Origin: CAIQQQ01 sp037445025
GTDB lineage: Bacteria; Pseudomonadota; Alphaproteobacteria; Acetobacterales; Acetobacteraceae
Direction: 5' to 3'
Assembly (NCBI GenBank): GCA_037445025.1
Contig: JBBILI010000029.1
Coordinates: 1-64,000, forward strand
DNA length: 64,000 nt
The notes below the pieces were generated by a model. It saw only the letters and a list, made by a program, of their open reading frames with translations. It was not told the origin of the DNA and did not search any database. The position numbers and the translations under genes were made by a program. Every line of letters starts with the position of its first letter. Position 1 is the first letter of the stretch. Below, piece after piece: positions 51,869-60,733 of the stretch.

Positions 51869-52656
51869 CGCTCCGCCGCCATCCCGCGTGACGCCTCTTC
51901 GCGCAGATCGCGCCACAGCGCCGCCACCGTCGCGCCGAATGCCGGGCTGGTCACCACATCGGGCGTGCGCGGCCGCGGCAGATTCACCTCCACCACCCGC
52001 TTCAGCCGCCCCGGCCGATACGTCATCACCAGAATCCGGTCCGAAAGCTGCACCGCCTCGGTGATGCTGTGGGTGATCAGCAGCGTCGTCTGGTTCAGCT
52101 GCTGCTGGATCTGCAGCACCTTGTCGCCCAGCAGCAGCCTGGTCTGCTCGTCCAGCGCCGCGAACGGCTCGTCCATCAGCAGCAGCCGTGGCCGTGCTGC
52201 CAGCGTGCGGGCGATGCACACGCGCTGGCGCATCCCGCCTGACAGCTCCGACGGCAGCCGCCGCTCGAACCCGCGCAGCCCCACCATATCGATAAAAAGC
52301 TGCGCCCGGTCCTGCCGCTCGCCGCGCGGAATGCCCGCCAGCTCCAGCGGAAACGCCACGTTGTCCTGCACGCTGCGCCAGGGAAAGCAGGACTCCTCCT
52401 GGAACACCATGCCCACCGCCGGGTGCGGCCCCGTCACCAGCGCCCCCTCCACCTCGATCCGCCCGCCCGTCGGCGCCACCAGCCCGCCCAGCATGCTGAA
52501 CAGCGTGGACTTGCCGCAGCCGGACGGCCCGATGATCGAGACGAACTCCCCTTGCCCCACCGCGAAGGACATGGCGTCCACCGCCACCAGCCCTCCGGCC
52601 GCCGGCCCGAACCGCTTGGTCAGACGCTCGACCGACAGCAGCGGTGCGGCCGTCAT
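51865..52656 (-). CDS. ABC transporter ATP-binding protein (NitT/TauT type)
   Basis: This 263-residue ATPase has Walker A GPSGCGKST at 43-51, Q-loop VFQEE near 84, signature LSGGMRQR at 138-145, Walker B LLLMDEPFAALD at 158-169 and H-loop ITHS. The sequence is of the SsuB/TauB type. The start overlaps the stop of the ThDP-enzyme gene by 4 bp, so importer and enzyme are translationally linked. Confidence 0.92.
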   Translation of the reverse strand: MTAAPLLSVERLTKRFGPAAGGLVAVDAMSFAVGQGEFVSIIGPSGCGKSTLFSMLGGLVAPTGGRIEVEGALVTGPHPAVGMVFQEESCFPWRSVQDNVAFPLELAGIPRGERQDRAQLFIDMVGLRGFERRLPSELSGGMRQRVCIARTLAARPRLLLMDEPFAALDEQTRLLLGDKVLQIQQQLNQTTLLITHSITEAVQLSDRILVMTYRPGRLKRVVEVNLPRPRTPDVVTSPAFGATVAALWRDLREEASRGMAAER

Positions 52657-54446
52657 TCCTTGGCGTGCCGGGTCAGCGCCGCCGCCATCGCCGGCGTGTA
52701 GCCCGGCAGCACCCGCACATCGACCACCACGACCTGCCCGTCATCAACAGCCGCGATCGCCTCGGCGAACACGCCCGCCAGCTCGCGCATATCCTGCACC
52801 GGACCGATGCCCACCGCCCCCTGCGCCCGCGCCAGCCCGGCGATGTCGATCTCAGGATCGGTCATCCGCATGCCGATCCATTTGTTCTCCACCGGCCGGT
52901 CGCGCAGCCGCGCCATCTTCTCCTGGTGCACCTCGTCGTTGAAGAAGGACTGGTTGTTGACGACAACGATGAGCAGCGCGATGCGGTAATGCGCCGCCGT
53001 CCAAACCGCGGTCGCCCCCATCAGGAAGTCACCGTCCCCGCAGATCGACACCGGCAGCCGCCCGCTGCCGCGCAGCGCCAGCGCCGCTCCCACCGAAATC
53101 CCCGGCCCGCCGCCGATCCCGCCGCCGCCATCCGAGCCCAGGAAATCCAGCGGATGGCGGAACGGCCACGACGCCCCGTCCCAGGACAGCGGCAGATGCA
53201 GCAGCGACACCTCGCGCGAACCCACCGCCGCCAGCAGCGCCGTCGCCATATCCGGCACAAGGATCGGCCCATCGGCGCGCGCCTCCGCCGCAGCCAACGC
53301 AGGCGCCGCAACCTTCACCTTCCCTTCCGGCAGTTGCGCCACCAGCGCCGCCACGACCGCATCCGGATCCGCCGAAATGAACAGATCCACCGGTGCCAGC
53401 CCCTGGTGATCGGCACTCCAGCCGTTGTGCAGATGATGATCGAGCGAAACCTGGATCACCTTGGCGTCCACAGGTCCGGCCGCCTGCAGCACCCCGGCCA
53501 GATCCACCCAATCGAGGCTGAGGATCACATCCGCCTCGGAAATCGCCGTGGCCGAGTCCGGCACCAGAAACACCGCCGGCGACCCGGCATGCAAAGGATG
53601 ATCGGTGGGGAACGCCGCGCCGATCTTCAGATCGGTCACCACCCGCGCCCCCAGCGCCTCCGCCAGCTTCACCCGCCGGTCCCAGGCCGCAACACTGCGG
53701 CTCGCCCGCCCCATCAGAATGACCGGCCGCTGCGCCGCGCGCAGCATCTCCACCGCCGCCGTCACCGCCGCCGCCGGCGCCCCGGTCGAGACCTGCGGCA
53801 TGAACCGCCGCGGATCGACCGGCGCCAGCGGCCGCTCCAGCTTCGCCTCCTGCACGGCCGCATCGAGATTGACATACACGGGCCCCATCGGCGCCGTCCC
53901 CGCGATCCATGCCGCCCGGAACAGCGCCTCCCGCGCGGCCTCCGGCGAGCCCGGCTGCGCGTCCCATTTCACATAGGACCGCACGATCGCCCCCTGGTCC
54001 TGCGCGGTATGGATCCAGTCGATCCACGGCCGGCGCTTGGCCGCATCCACCGGCCCGGTGGCACCGAGCACGATCACCGGCATCCGGTCGCACCAGGCGT
54101 TGAAGATCGCCATGGTCGCGTGGAACAGCCCGACATTGGAGTGCACCGCCGCCAGCATCGGCGCGCCCGTCACCTTCGCCCAGCCATGCGCGATGGCGAC
54201 CGCATGTTCCTCATGCAGGCACAGCAGCATCTGCGGCGCGGCGTTGCCGAGATGGTTCACCAGGCTGTCATGCAGCCCGCGATAGCTCGCCCCCGGATTG
54301 AGCGCGACATAGGGGATGTTCAGATCCCGCAGCGACTCGGCAATGGCATCGCTGCCGAACAGCGCCTGACCAGGCGCAAGGGAAGCTGGCTGCTCAATGG
54401 CAGCCGAGGGAGAGTCCGCCGTGATCGGCGTGTTGGTGTCAGGCAT
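52653..54446 (-). CDS. Thiamine-diphosphate-dependent enzyme (acetolactate synthase / benzoylformate decarboxylase-like)
   Basis: This 597-residue ThDP enzyme has three domains: an N-terminal pyrimidine-binding domain with the catalytic Glu in LCLHEEHAVAIAHGWA near residue 79, a middle domain, and a C-terminal PP-binding domain with the motif GDGDFLMGATAVWTAAHYRI ending NN. It is not a clear acetolactate synthase; family members cleave or join 2-keto acids. It heads the operon that continues into the ABC importer, so the imported compound or a derivative is the likely substrate. ATG 54446 is chosen; a start eight codons upstream is possible. Confidence 0.85.
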   Translation of the reverse strand: MPDTNTPITADSPSAAIEQPASLAPGQALFGSDAIAESLRDLNIPYVALNPGASYRGLHDSLVNHLGNAAPQMLLCLHEEHAVAIAHGWAKVTGAPMLAAVHSNVGLFHATMAIFNAWCDRMPVIVLGATGPVDAAKRRPWIDWIHTAQDQGAIVRSYVKWDAQPGSPEAAREALFRAAWIAGTAPMGPVYVNLDAAVQEAKLERPLAPVDPRRFMPQVSTGAPAAAVTAAVEMLRAAQRPVILMGRASRSVAAWDRRVKLAEALGARVVTDLKIGAAFPTDHPLHAGSPAVFLVPDSATAISEADVILSLDWVDLAGVLQAAGPVDAKVIQVSLDHHLHNGWSADHQGLAPVDLFISADPDAVVAALVAQLPEGKVKVAAPALAAAEARADGPILVPDMATALLAAVGSREVSLLHLPLSWDGASWPFRHPLDFLGSDGGGGIGGGPGISVGAALALRGSGRLPVSICGDGDFLMGATAVWTAAHYRIALLIVVVNNQSFFNDEVHQEKMARLRDRPVENKWIGMRMTDPEIDIAGLARAQGAVGIGPVQDMRELAGVFAEAIAAVDDGQVVVVDVRVLPGYTPAMAAALTRHAKE

Positions 54447-54568
54447 TTGCCTTGTTTCCCCGGACATTTCTGGCGAAGCACGGTCGTGCCCGTGTCGTCC
54501 AGATCGGCCGGATTTCAATTTCCCTGAGACATCACCTCACCATGCGCCCATCGCGCGTGCAAGCCGGC

Positions 54569-55603
54569 TCAGCCGAGCGCCGCCTCCACCAGATCGATGA
54601 ACCCCGCCAGCGCCGCCGTGTCGATCCAGCGCAGCACCGCCACCAGCTCCTTCGCCGGATGGATCCAGGTGACATTGCCCCCCGCCCCCAGCGCGAAATA
54701 ACTCCCCGCGGGCGACTCCGGACGGTACCCCTGCAGCCACCACAGCAGCCCGTAATCCGGCTTGATCGCGCAAGGCGCCACCGATAGATCCACCCAGCCC
54801 TCCGGCAGGATCTGCGCATCCCCCCAGCGCCCCTTCTGTAGCATCAGCTGTCCGACCAGCGCCTGATCGGCGGCGTCGATGAAGATCCCGCCGCCCCAAT
54901 GCCCGCCGCCCGACACGCTTTCGATCGGCGTGCCGCCCACATCCACCACCGAATTGCGGTAGCCATGCCAGCGCCACGTGTCCGACGCGCCGATCGGCCG
55001 CATCACCCGGGCGGCGAACACCTCCGGCAGCGCCCGGCCGAACACGCGCAGCAGCGCGAGGCTGAGCCGGTTCACCCGGATGTCGTTGTATTCCCAATAC
55101 GTGCCCGGCGCCTGCAGCGGCCGTAGATCGCCCTTGCGCCGGCCCGGCTGCCCCGCGAACTCTGTGGCCAGGCTGCGATACCGGTCGATCCGGTCCGCCT
55201 TGCCGAACAGCGTGCCCTCCCATTCCGAGGTCTGCTGCAGCAGATGCCGCCAGGTGATGGCGCCGTTGTGCGGCCCGTCGAACCCGCCGTCGCGCACGGT
55301 GGTGCCGACGGTCTCGGCGAGGTTGCGGATCAGCCTATCCCCCACCGCGATCCCCGCCAGGATCGACAGGTAGCTCTTGGCCACGCTGAACGTCATGTCC
55401 ACCCGGTGCGGATCGCCCCAGCGTGCCACCTCCCGCCCGTGCAGCAGGATCATCCCGTTCGGCCCGCCGCGCGGCGCCGTGGGGCCGATGATCTCGTTGT
55501 CCGGCGGCGGCTCGAACGTGCCGCTCGCCAGCTGGGCCGCGATGTCGCGCTGCCATGTCGTCTCATGGGCCAGCGCGAACGCCGCCGCCGCTTCGAACAT
55601 CAC
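54569..55603 (-). CDS. Serine hydrolase (beta-lactamase/class C-like)
   Basis: This 344-residue beta-lactamase-fold serine hydrolase has the nucleophile motif SVAK at 73-76, a Tyr-x-Asn-type motif in TYWEYNDIRVNR near 165-175, and a C-terminal GAGGNVTWIHP in place of the KTG box. No signal peptide is seen, so a cytoplasmic esterase or amidase is likely. The start is GTG 55603 (GTGA overlap with the amidohydrolase stop) or the ATG one codon later. Confidence 0.85.
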   Translation of the reverse strand: MMFEAAAAFALAHETTWQRDIAAQLASGTFEPPPDNEIIGPTAPRGGPNGMILLHGREVARWGDPHRVDMTFSVAKSYLSILAGIAVGDRLIRNLAETVGTTVRDGGFDGPHNGAITWRHLLQQTSEWEGTLFGKADRIDRYRSLATEFAGQPGRRKGDLRPLQAPGTYWEYNDIRVNRLSLALLRVFGRALPEVFAARVMRPIGASDTWRWHGYRNSVVDVGGTPIESVSGGGHWGGGIFIDAADQALVGQLMLQKGRWGDAQILPEGWVDLSVAPCAIKPDYGLLWWLQGYRPESPAGSYFALGAGGNVTWIHPAKELVAVLRWIDTAALAGFIDLVEAALG

Positions 55604-56577
55604 GCCCCTCCCAGAATCCGCAGCGCCGTGCCGGACGCCACCAGCACGCGCTCCGTCTCCGTCAGCCGCGCCGCTGCCAGCGCCCGCGCCGACACATCGC
55701 TGGTGAAGATCGGATAATCCGTGCCGAACATCACCCGCTCCGCCCCGAACACACCCACCGCCAGCTCCAGCGCCCGCGGCCCCAGCGAGGCGCAGTCGAA
55801 CACGATCTCCCCCAGCATCGCCGACGGCCGCGGCGCAGACGGATCGCGCGTGGCCACGATATGGTCCATCCGCTCGACCACGAACGGGAAGGTGCCGCCA
55901 AGGTTGACCACCTGCCAGGTGATGCGCGGCCAGCGCCGCATCACCGGCGCATGGATCAGCGAGATCAGCGCCTGGGTGATGCCGGCGTGCAGATCGATGG
56001 TGGACGCCCGATGCATCGCCAGATCCGGCCAGGCCTTCTGCGCCAGGCTCTCATCATGCCGCTGGCCGGGATGCAGCATCAGATGCGCCCCCAGCCGATC
56101 GGCCGCCGCGAACAGCGGATCGAGTGCGGCCACGCCCGCCAGCGACTGAAAATAGTTGCTCGGCAGGATCGCCCCCGCCAGCCCCAGCCCCATCGCCCGC
56201 TCGAGCTCGGCGATGGTGGCATCCAGATCCGCCATCGGCAGCCCCGCCAGGGCCGCGAACCGCGTGGGATGCATGGCACAGGTCGCGGCCAGCTCGTCGT
56301 TCACATCGCGCACCAGCGGCCGCGCCTCGGCCAGCGGCAGCACATCCGGCCCCAGCGCCCCGGGAAACGTGATCAGCTGGCGATCGATCCCCTGCGCCGC
56401 CATCCACCCCAGCCGCTCCGCCAACGACACGAACCCGCCCACCAGCGGAAACGCGCTCGTCGGCGTCACCATGAACCTCTGCCCGCCGCGCAGCTCCACC
56501 CGCGGCACCTCGGCGCGCGCGCTCAGATGGCGAAACAGCGTCTCGCCATAGAAATGCGCATGCGTGTCAAAGATCAC
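55600..56577 (-). CDS. Amidohydrolase family 2 protein (ACMSD-like)
   Basis: This 325-residue TIM-barrel protein begins with VIFDTHAHFYGE, the metal-binding HxH. It has a second His in LMLHPGQRHD and ends with the Asp motif VMFGTDYPIFTSD. In many relatives a His precedes the GG of the second metal strand (HxGG); here the segment reads WQVVNLGGTFPF, with Asn. Such enzymes are hydrolases or metal-dependent decarboxylases. GTG 56577 overlaps the upstream stop by 4 bp. The substrate is unknown. Confidence 0.85.
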   Translation of the reverse strand: MIFDTHAHFYGETLFRHLSARAEVPRVELRGGQRFMVTPTSAFPLVGGFVSLAERLGWMAAQGIDRQLITFPGALGPDVLPLAEARPLVRDVNDELAATCAMHPTRFAALAGLPMADLDATIAELERAMGLGLAGAILPSNYFQSLAGVAALDPLFAAADRLGAHLMLHPGQRHDESLAQKAWPDLAMHRASTIDLHAGITQALISLIHAPVMRRWPRITWQVVNLGGTFPFVVERMDHIVATRDPSAPRPSAMLGEIVFDCASLGPRALELAVGVFGAERVMFGTDYPIFTSDVSARALAAARLTETERVLVASGTALRILGGA

Positions 56578-57536
56578 GCTGAAACAGCCGCCTTCTGCCG
56601 ATACGCGAACGCCGCATCGAAGCGCGACTGCACATAGGCCCCGCACGTCACCGGCTCATATTTCGCTGGCCCCACCACCGGCGCGATCACGGTGTCCCGA
56701 TCCGGATCGACGAACACCGCACAGGACAGACGCTGCCGCCCCGAGCGGTTGACCACCCGGTGCGGCGTGGAGCGGAACCGATCATTGGTCCACCGCGCCA
56801 GCAGATCCCCGACATTGACCACATAGCTCCCCGCGATCGGCGCGGCCGCCACCCAGCCCTCGCGCCCCCGCACCTCCAGCCCGCCGGTCTGATCCTGATA
56901 CAGCAGCGTCAGGCAGCCCCAATCCGTGTGCGGCGCCACCCCGAACTGCTCCTCCCCCAGATCCGGCGGCTGCGGCGGATAGAAGATCAGCGACCCCCGC
57001 GACGTCGGCCGCCCGACCGACCGAACGAACACGTCCTCCGCCAGATCCAGGCTGGCCGCGAACGCCCGCAGCAGATTCCAGCCGACCGCGTTCACCGCCG
57101 TGAAATACCGATCCAGCACCGGCCGCATCTCCGGCACGATATCCGGCCACCGGTTGGGCGGCGTGCCGAATTCATCCGGTTCGCTGCGCCCCGCCGCGGT
57201 GTCGAGCCCCCAGATGAAGCTCTCCTTCAGATCCGGCCGGCTGGTGGCATACATTTTCGCCTCGCCCGCACGGATGAACCCGCGATGCCAGGGATTGACG
57301 GCGAACCGGTCCTTCTCCGCCTGCGGGGCGGCAAAGAAACGCTGCGACAGCGCGAACACCTCATCGATCAACGCCTGCGGCACGCCATGGCCGCTGACAT
57401 AGAAGAACCCGGTATCCTCCGCCGCCGCCAGCATCGCCCGCCCGACCTCCCGCGTGGCCTCGGCACCGGCGCCGAGGGCGGCGATGTCGATCACCGGGAT
57501 GGACTGGGGAGACGGGGTTGGTGACATCGGCGACAT
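56574..57536 (-). CDS. 2-Oxoglutarate/Fe(II)-dependent oxygenase (isopenicillin N synthase-like)
   Basis: This 320-residue non-heme iron oxygenase has iron ligands His203 and Asp205 (APHTDWG) and His259 (STPHRVVN), and the co-substrate Arg269 (RQRLS). The N-terminus IPVIDIAAL is typical of the family. It would hydroxylate or oxidise a small molecule. Start ATG 57536 or 57527; the latter has AGGA 8 nt upstream. It heads a coupled three-gene unit (oxygenase-amidohydrolase-serine hydrolase). Confidence 0.88.
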   Translation of the reverse strand: MSPMSPTPSPQSIPVIDIAALGAGAEATREVGRAMLAAAEDTGFFYVSGHGVPQALIDEVFALSQRFFAAPQAEKDRFAVNPWHRGFIRAGEAKMYATSRPDLKESFIWGLDTAAGRSEPDEFGTPPNRWPDIVPEMRPVLDRYFTAVNAVGWNLLRAFAASLDLAEDVFVRSVGRPTSRGSLIFYPPQPPDLGEEQFGVAPHTDWGCLTLLYQDQTGGLEVRGREGWVAAAPIAGSYVVNVGDLLARWTNDRFRSTPHRVVNRSGRQRLSCAVFVDPDRDTVIAPVVGPAKYEPVTCGAYVQSRFDAAFAYRQKAAVSA

Positions 57537-57825
57537 CCTGCTTGACCCCGCAACTCTGCCGCAGGGTGCGAAGAACGGCAATCAGGGGCGGCCTTGCGCC
57601 ATCAGCGCCGCAATCCTGCGATGATCTGCCGTCTGTCATCAGCGCCGCCGAAGACCACGGAGAGCATCCTCACCTCGGACGCTTGCTCATCGACACCGCA
57701 CTGACACTCCTGCTCCCACTGGCAACGATCGAGCGCCTCCTGAAGGAATTCGGCTAGCTCGCGCCATAACGCGACCCGCAAAAGCCCCCCTGGACAGACA
57801 CGCCAACCCGACGTCTGATCCAATC

Positions 57826-58746
57826 ATGGAACAAACCCCGCCACACCTCACCCGTGACTTCATCGGCTACGGTCAGAACCCGCCCAATCCCAACTGGCCG
57901 GGCCGGGCACGCCTCGCACTCAACATCGTGCTGAACTACGAGGAAGGCTCCGAGCCCTCCATACCCGATGGCGACCCCGCCTCCGAGACCGCGCTCACCG
58001 ACGGCAGCGGCGGCCTCAGAACACGCGATCTCGGGGCCGAATCGATGTTCGAATATGGCAGCCGCGTCGGCGTCTGGCGTCTGCTGCGCATCCTCCAGGC
58101 CCGCGCCCTGCCGGCCACCGTGTTCGCCTGCTCACTCGCCCTCGAACGCAACCCCGAGGTCGCGAAAGCCTTCCGCGGCGCCGGCTTCGACATCTGCGCC
58201 CATGGCCGTCGCTGGGTCCGCCACCAGGACCTCACCGAAGACCAGGAACGCGCCGACATCGCCGCAGCCGTGGAAAGCATCACCAGGCTGTTCGGCGCCC
58301 CGCCGCCCGGCTGGTACTGCCGCTCCGCCCCCGGCGTGAACACCCGCCGTCTGCTGCTCGAACACGGCGGCTTCCTCTACGATTCCGACACCTATGCCGA
58401 CGAGCTGCCCTACTGGACCCGCGTCGAAGGCCAGCCCCACCTGCTGGTGCCCTATTCGCTGACCAACAACGATTCCCGCTTCATCCGCCAGGCCATCGGC
58501 ACCGGCGAGGACTTCTTCACCTATCTGCGTGACGCCTTCGACCTGCTGTACCGCGAAGGCGAGACCGCGCCGAAAATGATGTCCGTCGGCCTGCACATGC
58601 GCATCGTGGGCCATCCCGGCCGCGCTGCCGGCCTCGAACGCTTCCTCGACCATGTTCAGCGCCACCCCGATGTCTGGATCTGCCGCCGCGTCGACATCGC
58701 CCGCCATTGGCACCAGCAACACCCCCCGCCGGAGAAGGCCCCATGA
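57826..58746 (+). CDS. Polysaccharide deacetylase-like protein (PuuE / allantoinase-like)
   Basis: This 306-residue NodB-fold protein is close to PuuE-type allantoinases: early ALNIVLNYEEGSEPS, MFEYGSRVGVWRLLRIL, ICAHGRRWVRH and late MMSVGLHMRIVGHPGR. These enzymes act on cyclic or acyl amides of purine breakdown rather than on polysaccharide. Its TGA overlaps the next ATG, opening a three-gene coupled unit. It is divergent from the oxygenase across a 289-bp gap in which I see no convincing gene. Confidence 0.85.
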   Translation: MEQTPPHLTRDFIGYGQNPPNPNWPGRARLALNIVLNYEEGSEPSIPDGDPASETALTDGSGGLRTRDLGAESMFEYGSRVGVWRLLRILQARALPATVFACSLALERNPEVAKAFRGAGFDICAHGRRWVRHQDLTEDQERADIAAAVESITRLFGAPPPGWYCRSAPGVNTRRLLLEHGGFLYDSDTYADELPYWTRVEGQPHLLVPYSLTNNDSRFIRQAIGTGEDFFTYLRDAFDLLYREGETAPKMMSVGLHMRIVGHPGRAAGLERFLDHVQRHPDVWICRRVDIARHWHQQHPPPEKAP

Positions 58747-59360
58747 ACCACCCAGCCCGCCTGCCCGCCCGCCCGCCGATGTTCGCGCCCGACGCCGCCA
58801 TGGTGGAAAAGCCTCGGCTCGATGCCATCACCACAGCCGAATGGAACCTCATCGAGGCGCAGCGCACCCGCCATTTCCACGGCATGCAGGCCCGCCTGGT
58901 AATCGATCTGCTCAACAGCGCCGCCGCCGACCCGTCCTTCGGCTACCCCGTCAGCATGTACACCCACGGCCTGCAGGCCGCGACCCTCGCACTGGAAGCC
59001 GGCGAGGACGAGGAGTTCGTCGTCGTCTGCCTGCTGCACGACATCGGCTTCACCATCGCCGGCCCCTCGCACGGCGAATTCTCCGCCGCCCTGCTGCGCC
59101 CCTATATCAGCGAGCGCAACCGCTGGACGCTGGAGATGCACCAGCTGTTCGGCTTCCCCCACATGCAGGCCCACCCCGCCGTCACCACCGACGAACGCGA
59201 ACGCTTCCGCGGCCACCCACATTTCGACGCCTGTGCCGACTTCGTCGCCCGCTACGACCAGACCACGGTCGATCCCGGCCTCAAGACCCACCCGATCGCG
59301 GCCTTCGAGCCGATGGTGCATCGCCTGTTCGCCCGCCCGCCGTCCCGCCGCTTCGCATGA
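58743..59360 (+). CDS. HD-domain protein, possible diiron oxygenase
   Basis: This 205-residue HD-superfamily protein has metal ligands His75, His99-Asp100 (LLHDIG), His110 (SHGEF), His133 and Asp172 (RYDQTT). This six-residue set, with 24 residues between the first His and the HD pair, resembles the mixed-valence diiron oxygenases PhnZ/MIOX more than ordinary phosphohydrolases. Annotation as a hydrolase would be equally acceptable. It overlaps its neighbours by 4 bp on each side. Confidence 0.75.
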   Translation: MNHPARLPARPPMFAPDAAMVEKPRLDAITTAEWNLIEAQRTRHFHGMQARLVIDLLNSAAADPSFGYPVSMYTHGLQAATLALEAGEDEEFVVVCLLHDIGFTIAGPSHGEFSAALLRPYISERNRWTLEMHQLFGFPHMQAHPAVTTDERERFRGHPHFDACADFVARYDQTTVDPGLKTHPIAAFEPMVHRLFARPPSRRFA

Positions 59361-60733
59361 CGCTGGCCACACGTCTTGCCGCCTTCGCAGCCGCCCTGCG
59401 CTGGCAGGACCTGCAGGCCGAGGTGATCGCCGACGCCAAACTGCGCGTGCTGGACACGTTGGGCGTCATGCTCGCAGGCAGCTTGACCGCCACCGGCCGC
59501 GCCATGCTGCATGGCGCGCTCTCGCTCGGCCAAGGCACCGAAGCCGCCATCATCGGCTTCCCCCAGCGCAGCACGGCCAGTCTCGCCGCCCTGGTGAACG
59601 GCACCCTCGCCCACGCCATGGATTTTGACGACACCCACAACGCCTCCGTCATGCATCCCAGCGCGGTCTCGGTCGCCGCCGCCCTCGCCGTCACCGAGGC
59701 CACCGGCGGCACCGGCCGCGATCTGCTGCTGGGCGTGGCGCTGGGCAACGAGATCGGCTGCCGGCTGGGCCTCGCCGCCCCCGGCGCGTTCCATGCGGTC
59801 GGCCAGCACCCCACCAGCGTGCTCGGCACACCCGCCGCCGCCCTGGTCGCCGCCCGCCAGCTCGGCCTCGGTGCGACGCAGATGGTCTGGGCGCTCGGCA
59901 TCGCCGCCAGCCAGGGCTCCGGCGTGCTCGAAGCCTACAGCGACGGCACCTGGTCGAAAACGCTGCACCCCGGCTGGGCCGCCCATGCCGGCATCGTGGC
60001 CGCCCACCTCGCCCGTGCCGGCTTCACCGGCCCCGAAACCGGGCTTGACGGGCGCTACGGCCTGTTCCCCACCCACATCCAGGCGCAGGACTACAATTTC
60101 GCCTACGACCTCGCCGCCGCCGATCTCGGCACGACCTGGCACAGCATCGAGACCGCGTTCAAACTCTACCCCAACGCCCACGCCATCCATGTCTTCGCCG
60201 AAATGGCGCTGTCCCTGCACCAGGCCCACACCCTCACGCCCGACCGGATCGAAAGCGTCACCCTGCACATCCCCGCCGGCTTCGAGGGTCAGATCGCCGT
60301 GCCCCGCGCCGCCAAGCTGTCACCCGGCACCACCACCCACGCCCGCGCCAGCGTGTTCTACGCCGTCGCCGCCGCGCTGACCGACGGCACGCTCGGCATG
60401 GACCACTATGTCGACGCCGCGATCACCCGGCCCGACATCCTGGCCCTGGCACCGCGCATCCACCATGTCATCACCCATCCCGATGGCCCGATCCGCTTCA
60501 GCGGCGGCATCGAGATCACCTGCACCGACGGACGCACGATCGGCATGGCCCTCGACGAGGCCGACGGCACCGGCACCCGCCGCCAGCCCGCCGCCCGGCT
60601 GGAAGCAAAATTCCGCGCCACCGCCGGCACACTTCTGCCACCGGATCAGGTGGAACGCCTCATCGCCCTGTGCCGCGATCTCGACGGCCAGCCCGACCTC
60701 GCCGGCCTCATAGCGTCGACCACAGCAGGGTGA
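59357..60733 (+). CDS. MmgE/PrpD family protein
   Basis: This 458-residue protein is of the 2-methylcitrate dehydratase / iminodisuccinate epimerase family. It has DFDDTHNASVMHPSAVSVAA near 90-110, HPTSVLGTPAAALVAARQLG, SKTLHPGWAAHAGIVAAHLA and KLYPNAHAIH. No other propionate-pathway genes are present, so a different dehydratase, epimerase or lyase role is likely. Its 3' end overlaps the convergent exporter gene by 26 bp. Confidence 0.88.
   Translation: MTLATRLAAFAAALRWQDLQAEVIADAKLRVLDTLGVMLAGSLTATGRAMLHGALSLGQGTEAAIIGFPQRSTASLAALVNGTLAHAMDFDDTHNASVMHPSAVSVAAALAVTEATGGTGRDLLLGVALGNEIGCRLGLAAPGAFHAVGQHPTSVLGTPAAALVAARQLGLGATQMVWALGIAASQGSGVLEAYSDGTWSKTLHPGWAAHAGIVAAHLARAGFTGPETGLDGRYGLFPTHIQAQDYNFAYDLAAADLGTTWHSIETAFKLYPNAHAIHVFAEMALSLHQAHTLTPDRIESVTLHIPAGFEGQIAVPRAAKLSPGTTTHARASVFYAVAAALTDGTLGMDHYVDAAITRPDILALAPRIHHVITHPDGPIRFSGGIEITCTDGRTIGMALDEADGTGTRRQPAARLEAKFRATAGTLLPPDQVERLIALCRDLDGQPDLAGLIASTTAG

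Noticed and set aside
52644..54527. 627-codon open frame antisense to the ThDP enzyme gene
   Set aside because: Extremely Arg/His/Pro-rich with no domain; the opposite strand encodes a full ThDP enzyme.
57537..57825. Small overlapping frames in the gap between oxygenase and PuuE-like gene
   Set aside because: The plus-strand frame has only TTG/GTG starts with no ribosome site and the minus-strand frame lacks any recognisable motif; the gap more likely holds the divergent promoters.
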